A stretch of DNA of 64,000 nucleotides, taken from Caldisericia bacterium. Lineage in GTDB: Bacteria > Caldisericota > Caldisericia > JAAYUI01. Below the pieces are notes generated by a model. It ran no database searches. It had not been told where the DNA came from and saw only the letters and a list, made by a program, of their open reading frames with translations. Where the stretch lies: the NCBI GenBank assembly GCA_017999835.1, contig JAGNLA010000004.1, positions 1 through 64,000 of the forward strand, written 5' to 3'. The position numbers were made by a program, and so were the translations under genes. Each line of letters starts with the position of its first letter. Position 1 is the stretch's first letter. Of the stretch, positions 50,435-59,142 are shown one piece after another.

Positions 50435-52164
50435 TCGCCTGCTCCAAAGCCGCTTGCGTCAAATCCATAACCCCTGGGGTCAACCATGCAAGCAACAATC
50501 GATGTTATGCCCAGCTCCTGAGTGTGTTCTATCTTTCGAACCGAGTTGATAACATCGCTTGTTGATGAGTTTTCCTGCTCCAATTCTGCAATTCGCCTGA
50601 GGATGTCAGAAAACATCGATTGGTAGAGATTCGGGTCAAGGCTTGAATGGAGCTCCATCCGCCATGAGTGTGGAAGGATTTCGTGCACGACCTTGGTCAC
50701 TTTCACGCTTTCAGCCTGACCGAAACGCTCAAGATCGAATGACACAAGCCAGCCAGGTTTTGCTACTGGTGCAGAAATCCTCTCGCCATTTCGATATTTC
50801 CAGACAGCAAGCTTGCCTTTTGACGGTGGATCCTTGTGGCTTTGGAGCAGGAAATCTGCGTATTTGTAAAGCACCGACCAATCCTTGATGGCAGGTCTTG
50901 AAACCTTGGTCAGGTCTATCTGGACGCCATATTTTTCAACTGATTCTGCGTCTACATCTGAAATCAGCGAGATTTTCATCAGCCTTCGATAGGACACCAT
51001 GAACCCAAGCATTTTTGCTGACTGGTTTTCAAGATTAGGATTCGTGTAGTAGGAACCAAGGTTTGCCTGGCCTGTTACAGCGCCTTTCTGGTTGACCCCG
51101 TCGACCACGATGACGGTTCCTTTTGAAAGGTAGATATGTCCGCCGTTTGCATTGTCGTCGCTGTCATCCAGATAAACACAGTCGTAGTCAGGGATTATCG
51201 CTGTTGACCCTTGGCCGGTGACCAACATTCCGTTGTCCTGGTCAAGAAAGTAGGTTTTGACATAGTCAACACCGTCAACCAAACCTTCAGGCATCAATGT
51301 CTGCTTGCCTGACACATTCTGGCTGGAGCTACACGTCATGTTGACAAGCTTGCCGTTTTCGAGCAAACCATCGCCAGCGTCAAACACAGCAAAGACCTCA
51401 ATCTCCTGACATTTGTACCATATCGGGATACTTAAAGGGTATGCGTCGGTGCTGGTTGTTGCGTCAAGGTCAGCCAATGCTACATACTGCCTTGTTTTCC
51501 TCTGCGCTGCCGCCTCACCACCTTCCACCCAGACCCTGTTTGCCAGAGTGCTGTAGTCTTTCTCAAACCTGGTGGTTGCGCCTTTTGTTGTGTCGGCGTG
51601 GGTATCGGTGATGACAGTCTGCAGCACGTCCACAAACTCTGGTCCAAAGTAATGAACCTTGTTTGGGTCAACCTTCCAGCTCCACTGGGTCAGGTCACAG
51701 AGCGTCTTGAGGCATTGAGTCAGGGTTTGTCCGGAAAACTTCAAATCGACAATTGTTGAATTTTCCTCAACATTTGCAGTTGAGTGCCCAGGCAGGTATT
51801 TCTCCACCAGCGCTTTGTAGACATCAGAGGCAGCCCAGCCCGAGTAGTGGTCGTCAACAAACCGTAGTCCAGCCTCAGCCGACCAGTCGGTGGCAGTGAT
51901 TGCAAACCTTGCCCCGCCAACCTCGTCGGTTCGTTGTGGCTGCTGGTTTGTTCTGCCACCAAAGATTACGTTGCCGTCTGTATCGGTTACCACCAGCTCA
52001 GAGAAAGCCTTTGGCTCAATGCTCTGCTCCCAAACTGGGTTTATTACTGTTTCAAGAGTGCAAACAGCTGGTTCACCAATGCTGTGGCTGATTGTCAGCC
52101 TTGTCACCAGGCCAACAACTTCAACACCGACAAGCTTGACTGAATCAATTCCGCACAACATCAC
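50422..52164 (-). CDS. Phage tail hub / tip protein
   Basis: The 580-residue product follows the tape measure gene and has the make-up of a gp27/gpD-like tail hub. An N-terminal beta-barrel domain (VVGLVTRLTISHSIGEPAVCTL; FGGRTNQQPQRTD) leads to FVDDHYSGWAASDVYKALVEKYLPG and LTQCLKTLCDLTQWSWKVDP, which are hub-type motifs. A long insertion follows, then a C-terminal helix-rich end (ILRRIAELEQENSSTSDVIN). Position and motifs agree. It overlaps the tape measure stop by 4 bases. Confidence 0.72.
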   Translation of the reverse strand: MMLCGIDSVKLVGVEVVGLVTRLTISHSIGEPAVCTLETVINPVWEQSIEPKAFSELVVTDTDGNVIFGGRTNQQPQRTDEVGGARFAITATDWSAEAGLRFVDDHYSGWAASDVYKALVEKYLPGHSTANVEENSTIVDLKFSGQTLTQCLKTLCDLTQWSWKVDPNKVHYFGPEFVDVLQTVITDTHADTTKGATTRFEKDYSTLANRVWVEGGEAAAQRKTRQYVALADLDATTSTDAYPLSIPIWYKCQEIEVFAVFDAGDGLLENGKLVNMTCSSSQNVSGKQTLMPEGLVDGVDYVKTYFLDQDNGMLVTGQGSTAIIPDYDCVYLDDSDDNANGGHIYLSKGTVIVVDGVNQKGAVTGQANLGSYYTNPNLENQSAKMLGFMVSYRRLMKISLISDVDAESVEKYGVQIDLTKVSRPAIKDWSVLYKYADFLLQSHKDPPSKGKLAVWKYRNGERISAPVAKPGWLVSFDLERFGQAESVKVTKVVHEILPHSWRMELHSSLDPNLYQSMFSDILRRIAELEQENSSTSDVINSVRKIEHTQELGITSIVACMVDPRGYGFDASGFGAGEWEG

Positions 52165-54122
52165 ACACCTCGAAATTGAACAATGTCAAGCAGAGCCTGC
52201 TGCGCTTCAATGGCTGCCGACTGGGCTATTGCCTTGACCAGCTCGGAAAGCGATCCATTGTAGTCGCCAAGGTTGATGTTGAACTCCTGGTTTATCTGGA
52301 TGGCTCCTGAGCTTTGCAGACTTGATAGCGAACTGCCGGAGAGGCTGGAAAGACTTGACAATCCACTTGAGCTTTCACTCCCCTGAAGATATTCAAGCAG
52401 CAGCTTTGCTGTCTCCTCGGGGTAGGTCTCCCTAAAATTTGGATCAGCCAGGTTTGCATAAGGGCTGCCGTCAAGCTCTGCCATTCTCATGGTGACAGCC
52501 TGGTCTTTGTAGGTTTGAGCTGTTTTTGACAGTGCCGATTCAAAGTCCATCATGCTCATGTTAGAAAGCAGTTCGCTGGTGAACTGGACAGTTCCCCAGT
52601 CGCCACCAAGGCCAAGAAGCTCTGAAAACAACGGTTTTCTGCCGGTCTTTACCGCTTCTGAATTAGCTAGTGAATCCAGACTTAACTGAGACTGTTTTGA
52701 AACGTAGGTGTCCCATGCGCCTTCGCTCATCCCAAAAACATCTTCCAGCAACCCCATCATTTCTTGAATTCGTTCAGGAGTCCAGCCAAGCGTTGTCCCA
52801 CCATAGAATTCCTCGAATGAGCCCTTTAAACCAATGAGAGTGTTGGCAAACCCACCAAAGAGCTCCCATGCCGATTTGATGGCTCTGCCACTCTCAGTTT
52901 CCGGTACAGCCTGCATGCCTTCCCTGACGTCTATCGGTATCAGGTCACGGAACATGTTCATGTCGTACTTGGCGCTCAGTCCATACTGACCAATCTTGTT
53001 CCAAGAGTCGGATTTGATCATGGACATGCCATACTTTGCTATGAAGTCATCTGCAGAGAGATTCTCCCAGTCAAGCCTGGTTTCCACATCAGCCTGGGCA
53101 TTCCATGCAGGGAAGTTTTTCAGAGACTGGCCAATGACTCCACCATAAATTTGTTCAAGCTGACCAAGTGAATATTCCGGAGCAAAAGCCTGAAACCACT
53201 TTGTCTGGCTGATGGCTGTCGGCAAACCTGTGCCGGCATCTATCTGTGAACCTTCGAGTAGATCAGGGATGTTTGAGTATTGATACTTCTGGTCAAGGTT
53301 TTTCCTGAACTGCTCAAAATCCATTCCTGAGGTTGGCCATTTTACCACGGTGTCGTAGAATGCCTGATAATCCTGAGCTTTCTTATAATCTTCAAACTCC
53401 TTGCGAAGCGATTCCTCGTCAAAAGGCAAGACAGCCCCGGCCTCCATGTTCATCAAAAACTTTGATGAGATGTTTGGTCTGCCAAACAACCACTGGATAT
53501 TTGAAACCAAACCACTAAGGCTTAGCTGCGACGAGATATCAAGCTTGGCAAATATCGAGCCAATCTCGTCAACTCCGTTTTCAATCAGCCCTTTGCCAGA
53601 AAGCAACCCCTGCGATAATAGTTTTGCCAGCCTTGTTGTCCAATTTTTGGGATCTTCAACAGACAACGGACCGTACTTTGTTGGCGAGTGTACCTGAAGG
53701 TAGCCTGCAAGGATGTCGGAGATGTCGTAGGCTGCGCTTGAAACCTCGCTTGAACCGGCACGGAGCCCCTGGGCAAAAGCTCTTGCGGCGTTTGCTCCCC
53801 AACTTTGCATCAATGTTGACAGCTGCGAGAGAGAGCCAGTTGTTGAAGTCAGAATCTCAGTCCCCAATGATGACCCGATTTGTCTGCCTGTCTGGGAAAT
53901 CGTTTGTCCTGCCGAAACCAGATCGTTTGAAAACGTAGAAATTCTGGCACCAAGCGACTCGATGGAGGCTGCGACGGTTTTTATCTGCTTGTCAAAGTCC
54001 TGCGACCTTGCACCTGCCGAATCGGTTTGTCTTGAAAGCTCGTCAAGTTTTTTCTTCAGGCTCTCGATGACGGTACTTGCCTGATCGTTTGCCTCAACGG
54101 TTATTGTCAGCCTGTCAGCCAT
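52161..54122 (-). CDS. Tail tape-measure protein
   Basis: The 653-residue product begins with a coiled-coil (VIESLKKKLDELSRQTDSAG; LGARISTFSNDLVSAGQTIS), then RAFAQGLRAGSSEV and the tape-measure signature LQVHSPTKYGPLSVEDPKNW, and a long helical remainder ending LVKAIAQSAAIEAQQALLDI. By the rule of about 0.15 nm per residue, a tail near 100 nm is expected. It has no clear lytic domain. GGAGG precedes ATG 54122, 16 bases after the end of the frameshifted chaperone. Confidence 0.85.
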   Translation of the reverse strand: MADRLTITVEANDQASTVIESLKKKLDELSRQTDSAGARSQDFDKQIKTVAASIESLGARISTFSNDLVSAGQTISQTGRQIGSSLGTEILTSTTGSLSQLSTLMQSWGANAARAFAQGLRAGSSEVSSAAYDISDILAGYLQVHSPTKYGPLSVEDPKNWTTRLAKLLSQGLLSGKGLIENGVDEIGSIFAKLDISSQLSLSGLVSNIQWLFGRPNISSKFLMNMEAGAVLPFDEESLRKEFEDYKKAQDYQAFYDTVVKWPTSGMDFEQFRKNLDQKYQYSNIPDLLEGSQIDAGTGLPTAISQTKWFQAFAPEYSLGQLEQIYGGVIGQSLKNFPAWNAQADVETRLDWENLSADDFIAKYGMSMIKSDSWNKIGQYGLSAKYDMNMFRDLIPIDVREGMQAVPETESGRAIKSAWELFGGFANTLIGLKGSFEEFYGGTTLGWTPERIQEMMGLLEDVFGMSEGAWDTYVSKQSQLSLDSLANSEAVKTGRKPLFSELLGLGGDWGTVQFTSELLSNMSMMDFESALSKTAQTYKDQAVTMRMAELDGSPYANLADPNFRETYPEETAKLLLEYLQGSESSSGLSSLSSLSGSSLSSLQSSGAIQINQEFNINLGDYNGSLSELVKAIAQSAAIEAQQALLDIVQFRGV

Positions 54123-54138
54123 GAACCCTCCAAAAACG

Positions 54139-54680
54139 TCATTTTCTCTCCCGAAGCTTCATCTGCTTGAGTGCAAACTCGTGGATTGTGCAACGGATCA
54201 GCACCACCAGTGCATCCTGGTCGCCGAGTCCACCCGAGTTTGGCCACAAGCCAAGCGTTGCAGACTGGTTTGCCCAGAAGTAGGCTAAAGAAAGTTTTTC
54301 CGGCAAGTTGGAGGAGACGCCGTAAAGCGTCTCCTCGATTAGTTTTTTTCATTCTCCCCGTAGCCATTGAAGTCAAGTACCTCATAAAGAAGGATTCGGT
54401 AATAGACCGCATCCAGAGCAGCAATGTCGTCAGCTGTCGGCTCAATGGTCACCTCATCAAGAGTCAGGCTGTGACAACAGTTTTTCACAAACATCACGTT
54501 TGCGTCCGATGCCATCTCGAACTTGCCTGATTCTGATTGAGCAGATTTTGAATCCAGTATCTGCTTTTGAATCTGAACGAACTGGTTGTATCCAATGCCG
54601 TGAATCTCAGCCTTGTCGCCTTTTCTGGCTTTTGGATCTATCTTTGAAAACTCAACGGTCTTTGTTCTGACATAGCTCAT
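54139..54680 (-). CDS. Tail assembly chaperone, long form made by -1 frameshifting
   Basis: Two products are predicted. The zero-frame protein (54680-54339) has 113 residues (start SYVRTKTVEFSKIDPKARKG, end NGYGENEKN). A -1 shift at the heptamer A-AAA-AAC just before the stop continues for another 70 codons to 54139, through FWANQSATLGLWPN and IRCTIHEFALKQMKLRERK, giving 180 residues. This is the G/GT arrangement of phage lambda and most long-tailed phages, located between tail tube and tape measure as expected. The chaperones coat the tape measure during tail building. Confidence 0.88.
54311..54348 (-). promoter_or_regulatory. Programmed -1 ribosomal frameshift signal
   Basis: Slippery A-AAA-AAC (54348-54342), the zero-frame TAA stop directly after it, then a perfect 10-bp hairpin GAGGAGACGC/GCGTCTCCTC (54336-54327 with 54320-54311) beginning five bases past the slippery site, loop TTTACG. 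Confidence 0.9.
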
Positions 54681-55913
54681 TTAGAAACCGTACTTTCCAT
54701 TGACCAGCTCAACCTTTGCAGCAAAGCCCTGGGTGTCATCAAACACGGCCATGGCTTTCCACGACTGGGCAACCCTCTTGCCAACTTCAACCGGCACAGA
54801 GCAGGCGCTCATGTAGGCATTTGGCATGACAAACTTCAGGCTTGAGTGCTGGGTTGACGTGCCAATGTGGTCGCCGGTGGTCTCAATGACGCAGGCAAAC
54901 GGACGAGTGGTTTGTGAAACACTGTAGTCTGAGCCTGAACCGCCAAGGAATCTTTGCAAATCGACATCCGACTCAAACAAAGCCTCTGCCTCAAATGATG
55001 CCGAAACTCCGCCAGGCACGCCTTTTGTTGCAAACACACCAGACTGGAGCGTTCTCTCGTTACCCTCAAGACCATTTGAAAGGTCAAGTTTCATCGATGT
55101 TATTGCGCCTGATTTTTCAACGCCGTCAAACGAAACGGTCGTGTTGGATGTTGGCAGGGCGACAATCTCATCGTAGACCGGAGTCGAGATTGTGTTGTGG
55201 ATGCTGGTTTTTGAGCCTGTAAAGCTTGCGCGGATGGAAACAGGTTCCATCGACTGCCAGGCAAACGCCAGCGATTCGGCTGTCATGCCGGAAAACCTCT
55301 GGGCGCCTGAACCGTCAGGCGTTCCAAGGTCGAGTTCCCATGTGTAGCTTGGTAGGTCTGAAACCTCGGTGAACACATGTTTGTAAACAGGTGTCAGGTT
55401 TTCGGTGACTGTTGAGCCTGAGGTATGGCCGTAGAGCAAACCACCACCAGTGCCTTCAGCAGTGATGGTGATTTCGTTGCCCGAGATTGCTGAAATCCTT
55501 GCAAACTCGCATGTTGCGCCTGTGCCAATTGCAATCCAGTCACCTACTGCAAAATCTGTCGAATCAACCAGACCAATGTTCTTGTCTCCGGCAACAGCTG
55601 CCTGTTCAAGCGTGTCTGTTGCAGGACTTAGCGGAGCTTCTGTAACAGCGGTCGTTGAAACCAGCCCAAAAACTGAGTAAAGAAGTTGTCCGGTTGCCAC
55701 CGGATCGGCTGTAAGTTCTATCTCAGCCTTCTGGTTCCAGGCTTTCTGGACAACCTCGCTGCTCTGGCTTGAGCCTGCGATTCGAAACCTTCTTTGAATG
55801 TCGCGTCCTATTGACGGTGTTATCTTGAGAAGCTTCCAGAAAGTATCTGGAGCTTTTTCAGTTGCAAAAGTGGTTTCTTTGGCAAAGCCAAAGTAACTGC
55901 TTTCCCCTTTCAT
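54681..55913 (-). CDS. Major tail tube protein
   Basis: The 410-residue product lies directly upstream of the tail chaperone, as tail tube genes do. The N-terminus (YFGFAKETTFATEKAPDTFW) and RRFRIAGSSQSSEVVQKAW with GQLLYSVFG are typical of the phage tail tube family (Phage_tube type). Residues about 101-170 are an inserted beta domain with DWIAIGTGATCE, shared with the capsid protein. The C-terminal half is beta-rich (FSGMTAESLAFAWQ). One abundant protein forming the tail tube is expected. Confidence 0.82.
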   Translation of the reverse strand: MKGESSYFGFAKETTFATEKAPDTFWKLLKITPSIGRDIQRRFRIAGSSQSSEVVQKAWNQKAEIELTADPVATGQLLYSVFGLVSTTAVTEAPLSPATDTLEQAAVAGDKNIGLVDSTDFAVGDWIAIGTGATCEFARISAISGNEITITAEGTGGGLLYGHTSGSTVTENLTPVYKHVFTEVSDLPSYTWELDLGTPDGSGAQRFSGMTAESLAFAWQSMEPVSIRASFTGSKTSIHNTISTPVYDEIVALPTSNTTVSFDGVEKSGAITSMKLDLSNGLEGNERTLQSGVFATKGVPGGVSASFEAEALFESDVDLQRFLGGSGSDYSVSQTTRPFACVIETTGDHIGTSTQHSSLKFVMPNAYMSACSVPVEVGKRVAQSWKAMAVFDDTQGFAAKVELVNGKYGF

Positions 55914-55922
55914 TTTCTCCTC

Positions 55923-56336
55923 CTATAGATTCAAATCCACAGTCAAGCCGATGCTTGCACTGTGGATGAACTGATTTTCGTGGTAAAACGGCGTGCCGGA
56001 AAACTCTGTGTCGGTCAGCCTTGAGGTGTAGCTCTGAAGAAATGTCGGTTGCCTTGCCATTTCCTCAAGATGACCAACGATGTCGGCAAGCTGAAGATAT
56101 CCCTCATCTTTGCTGGCGTAATCCCGAACCAAAACCTCAATGGTAACAGGCACTTTTCGAGCTTTCCTTCCACCTATGGAAACCGGTGTTTCTGTTGCTG
56201 GTCCGACTGAGACCATGCAGCAAGGAAAACTGGTTGCCAAATGTTTTGGTCCAATTGAAACCTTCAGGTTTTCAAACCCTTCCTCGATGGCCGTTTTCGT
56301 GTTTTCAAGTATCTCCCTATATGGCGTTCCCATCAT
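55923..56336 (-). CDS. Phage tail-terminator / tail-completion type protein
   Basis: The 137-residue product starts at ATG 56336, overlapping the stop of the upstream gene (ATGA) after GGGGGG. It has an alpha-beta layout: ILENTKTAIEEGFENLKVSI helix, MVSVGPATETPVSIGGRK strands, DYASKDEGYLQLADIVGHLE and a C-terminal strand. The position between the gp10-like gene and the tail tube gene matches tail terminators (lambda gpU/HK97 gp10-11 region). The assignment rests on order and shape. Confidence 0.65.
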   Translation of the reverse strand: MMGTPYREILENTKTAIEEGFENLKVSIGPKHLATSFPCCMVSVGPATETPVSIGGRKARKVPVTIEVLVRDYASKDEGYLQLADIVGHLEEMARQPTFLQSYTSRLTDTEFSGTPFYHENQFIHSASIGLTVDLNL

Positions 56337-56707
56337 GACCCCCCAAGAATGCAGTCTTTGAACAGCTTGACGATGCCTGCTGCAAGGTTTGGTATGCACA
56401 TAAACGGCCTTGCCGGCATACGTTTTGTGCCGTTGTGGATGTAGCTTGCGTAAGGCAGGGAGTCGAGAACCTCACCGATGTGGACAAGGTTGCCTTCGGT
56501 TCTGACTTTCAACGCTTCAGACTTCATCTTGCCGGTTTTGACCAGGGGGCGGTTGCCCGCCCACTTTGGTCTGCCTCTTTGTTTGAAGTTCTCTTCAACC
56601 TCACCGGCAACAAACGCACCAGCCTGTCGCAACAAGGTTGGTCTGTCAGCAAGTTTGCCGGATGCCTGATTGAGCGTCTCCAGGTTGCTATCAAGCCTTA
56701 TGCTCAT
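56333..56707 (-). CDS. HK97 gp10 / Mu gpG-like head-tail joining protein
   Basis: The 124-residue product has the usual helical start and then RPKWAGNRPLVKTGKMKSEA, followed by YASYIHNGTKRMPARPF. The latter is the signature of gp10/gpG virion morphogenesis proteins (Y-x-x-x-x-x-G-T-x-x-x-P-A-R-P-F). Such proteins act at the head-tail connector. ATG 56707 overlaps the upstream stop. Confidence 0.82.
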   Translation of the reverse strand: MSIRLDSNLETLNQASGKLADRPTLLRQAGAFVAGEVEENFKQRGRPKWAGNRPLVKTGKMKSEALKVRTEGNLVHIGEVLDSLPYASYIHNGTKRMPARPFMCIPNLAAGIVKLFKDCILGGS

Positions 56708-57075
56708 GCAACCCACATTCCACCAGCAGCTTCGGTTTTTGGCTGGAGTCCTGCCTCTATCCTGCCGTCAGCGATTTTTTCCAGCAGCTCTTTGGCACGC
56801 TTTATCTTGGACTCCCAAACTCCGATACTGGCCTCAACACCTTCGCTGTAGAGCCACTCGAGCACAAGCCCAACCGAAAGATCGGTTGCCACCTGGGCGA
56901 CAAGCTCAGGTACAGGCGTTGGCACTGTCCAGTTTGTCCCAAGGTAAGCGTCGACGATGGCACAGGCTTTTGATATGGCTGTTCCAAGCGAAAATGCCGT
57001 TTCCGAGGAGTCTGGCACCAGCGCACTGTCTACGCCTTTGAGTTCGAGCCTGACTTTTTGTACGTCCGTGTACAT
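56704..57075 (-). CDS. Head-tail connector / head-completion protein
   Basis: The 123-residue helical product (GTAISKACAIVDAYLGTNW; LSVGLVLEWLYSEGVE; IKRAKELLEKIADGR) looks like the DUF1320/gp36-like or gp6-like adaptor that docks under the portal. The W-pair motif and the position after the capsid gene support this. GAGGTGAAG precedes the start, which lies inside the end of the small upstream gene. Confidence 0.72.
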   Translation of the reverse strand: MYTDVQKVRLELKGVDSALVPDSSETAFSLGTAISKACAIVDAYLGTNWTVPTPVPELVAQVATDLSVGLVLEWLYSEGVEASIGVWESKIKRAKELLEKIADGRIEAGLQPKTEAAGGMWVA

Positions 57076-57215
57076 GCCTTCACCTCTTCAAAATCCTGAC
57101 TTGTCTTGAGATACCCAATCTCCTCCTGGTTTTCAGTTGTAAAAACTTCGCCAGAAAGAGCTTTTCTCCAGCAGGTTGTGACCGAGCCGGAGAGCTTTTT
57201 GCAGACAAAAGTCAT
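57030..57215 (-). CDS. Small connector-region phage protein
   Basis: The 61-residue product from ATG 57215 shares one base with the capsid stop (TGATG) and follows GGTGAAG. Sequence MTFVCKKLSG then GEVFTTENQEEIGYLKTSQD resembles the small proteins often found between capsid and connector genes in tailed phages. It overlaps the next gene by 46 bases. The role is unknown. Confidence 0.55.
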   Translation of the reverse strand: MTFVCKKLSGSVTTCWRKALSGEVFTTENQEEIGYLKTSQDFEEVKACTRTYKKSGSNSKA

Positions 57216-58393
57216 CACTTCACCTTGAGGTTGTTGAGCACGACAACAGCATCCGGGTTTTCGAGTGCGCAATCGCACCTGATGGTGACAACAAAGTAGG
57301 TCACGCCTTCGGTTGCACGTCTCTCGGTCTCAATCTGGACATCCTGCTGGATGCCAAGAATGAGGTTTGATGTGTCACAAAGCATGGTGAATGTGCCGTC
57401 ATTTGTGACTTCAACGACTGCCTGCCCTAAAGTGTGGTCGTACTCGAGAGCCTCGGTGAGGTTGAGTGTTGTCGATGAAATGCTGGCAATTTTCCTGACT
57501 TCACAGGTGGCACCTGTTCCGATTGAAATCCAGTCGTTGGCAGTGAAGCCTGTGGCTGAAGCGACTTCGACGGCTGTGGCATCCTTGCTTGCAGCTGACG
57601 TAAGGGTTGATGAACCACCACTGGAGACGGCAACCGGAAGGTTTGACGGAAGCAGAGCACAAGAAGAGATTGGAACTCTGCCAAATGAGAGAAGTCCTTC
57701 GCCCGTAATCGCCTCGTCACCGAGAGGTGTTGTTCTGTTGCCGATGATGTCGACGAAATCCTGATACAGGTCATCGCTCATGACAAACCTGAGGTTTTCG
57801 CGGTTGCCCCTGTACTTGCTGGCAAGAGTCTTAATAGCCTTTGAGAGCTTCTCGGAGCTGACATAACGGTCGGAAAGAGTTGTGCAATCGATGACATGGC
57901 CATCTGCAACCGCTCTTGGGAACCAACCGGTGATCTGTTCCCAGATGTGGGTTTTGTCGATGGTATCGCCAACATCCTGACCCATCAGGTATGCGTATTC
58001 AAGCTGGTTACCGATCTGGTTTGCCACCATCCTCATCAGGTGGTCAGCAAAAGCTTCACCTTCGATGTTGTCCAGAAGGGCGTCATCGGCGATTGGCACA
58101 ATGGCTTTCATGTTCTTTGAGGCAAGAGTGATGTTTGTGGTTGTCACGTCATTGAAGCTGTTGCCGGCTGTGCCGTAGACACCAGGCCTCAAGACTTCTT
58201 CGCCAAGGCCAAGCCTGACCAGTTTCTTGGTGTTGCCCTTCATCCTCTCGACACGGGCGTTGTTTTTTAGAAACGATGCATCGATGATGTAGTCGATGAA
58301 ACGATCTGCATCCTCGGTTGACAATCCGACACGGTTTGCAAATGTGCCGGATGTGATTGCTGCTTTTGACAAAAGTTCTGAATTTCTAATCAT
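57215..58393 (-). CDS. Major capsid protein
   Basis: The 392-residue product has HK97-fold major-capsid character. N-terminal helices lead to RVERMKGNTKKLVRLGLGEE, then DDALLDNIEGEAFADHLMRM with QIGNQLEYAYLMGQD (spine-helix region) and VMSDDLYQDFVDIIGNRTTP. The C-terminus FVVTIRCDCALENPDAVVVL is typical of capsid P-domain ends. Residues about 263-330 form an inserted beta domain with DWISIGTGATCE, shared with the tail tube. It follows the protease/scaffold gene. The assignment is strong from order and motifs. Confidence 0.85.
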   Translation of the reverse strand: MIRNSELLSKAAITSGTFANRVGLSTEDADRFIDYIIDASFLKNNARVERMKGNTKKLVRLGLGEEVLRPGVYGTAGNSFNDVTTTNITLASKNMKAIVPIADDALLDNIEGEAFADHLMRMVANQIGNQLEYAYLMGQDVGDTIDKTHIWEQITGWFPRAVADGHVIDCTTLSDRYVSSEKLSKAIKTLASKYRGNRENLRFVMSDDLYQDFVDIIGNRTTPLGDEAITGEGLLSFGRVPISSCALLPSNLPVAVSSGGSSTLTSAASKDATAVEVASATGFTANDWISIGTGATCEVRKIASISSTTLNLTEALEYDHTLGQAVVEVTNDGTFTMLCDTSNLILGIQQDVQIETERRATEGVTYFVVTIRCDCALENPDAVVVLNNLKVK

Positions 58394-58417
58394 TATCCCC
58401 TCCCAATTTTTAAAAAA

Positions 58418-59110
58418 TTACGATAGCAAGCCGATGACTGACATCCATGGCTTTGTCGGCTCTGTTTGCCCAGACATCGCTTTTGTCTTTGTGAACCTTG
58501 CTTCGATGGCTTCCAGTCTTGCTCCGAATTCCTTGACCGACTTGTCCAGTTCCTCGCAGATGTCCATGAGTTTCTCGACAATCTCGGTTACAGCGTTCAG
58601 TTTCTCGGAAAAATCATCAACAAACTCCTCCGGAACGGTTCTTTCTACCTCATCGGCAGCCTTGCCAAACCATTTTCCAAACATCCCCATATCCTTTCCC
58701 ATGCCACAAACGAGCATGAAACCGGCATCATTGTTTGCCGGCTGGTCTACAACCGATACCTCGGCAATCGACATTTGTGTGATTACCGAAACCGGTTTTC
58801 CTCCCCGAATCTGCGTCTCCCTGTCACCAACCATGCCACCGATGGAAAAACCTTTGTAAATGCCAGATTTTATCTTGTCCCAGCACTCCATGTCTGTGAT
58901 TTCGGCACCGATTAGCAAACCTTTTTCAAGCATCACAATGTGCTTTGCCTTGCCAACAGTCTTTGACTGGTGCATCTCCCTGATGTTTCGCCATCTTGAA
59001 TACTCTGTCACAGCCTTTTCAAGCGCTTTCTTTGAGACCACCTCGTTCTCCTTGTCAATAGACTCGGTTGAGGCAAACCCCCAGACAAAACATTTTTCTT
59101 TTTCTCCCAT
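58418..59110 (-). CDS. XkdF-like prohead protease with scaffold-type C-terminus
   Basis: The 230-residue product starts FVWGFASTESIDKENEVVSK and has NIREMHQSKTVGKA and EVSVVDQPANNDAGF, the His- and Ser-region motifs of XkdF/HK97-type prohead proteases. After residue about 165 it is a coiled-coil (KLNAVTEIVEKLMDICEELD) like a fused scaffold. It should shape and then cut the capsid shell. ATG 59110 after AAAAGGGGG is preferred to the TTG just before. Confidence 0.8.
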   Translation of the reverse strand: MGEKEKCFVWGFASTESIDKENEVVSKKALEKAVTEYSRWRNIREMHQSKTVGKAKHIVMLEKGLLIGAEITDMECWDKIKSGIYKGFSIGGMVGDRETQIRGGKPVSVITQMSIAEVSVVDQPANNDAGFMLVCGMGKDMGMFGKWFGKAADEVERTVPEEFVDDFSEKLNAVTEIVEKLMDICEELDKSVKEFGARLEAIEARFTKTKAMSGQTEPTKPWMSVIGLLS

Positions 59111-59142
59111 CAAACCCCCTTTTCAAAAATCCCTTGCTGCTA

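Noticed and set aside
54107-54445. Open frame in the +1 register over the tail chaperone end, starting with an ATG inside the first frame
   Set aside because: The biologically expected continuation is the -1 frame after A-AAA-AAC, which ends at 54139. The +1 frame has no ribosome site and its product has no phage-like features.
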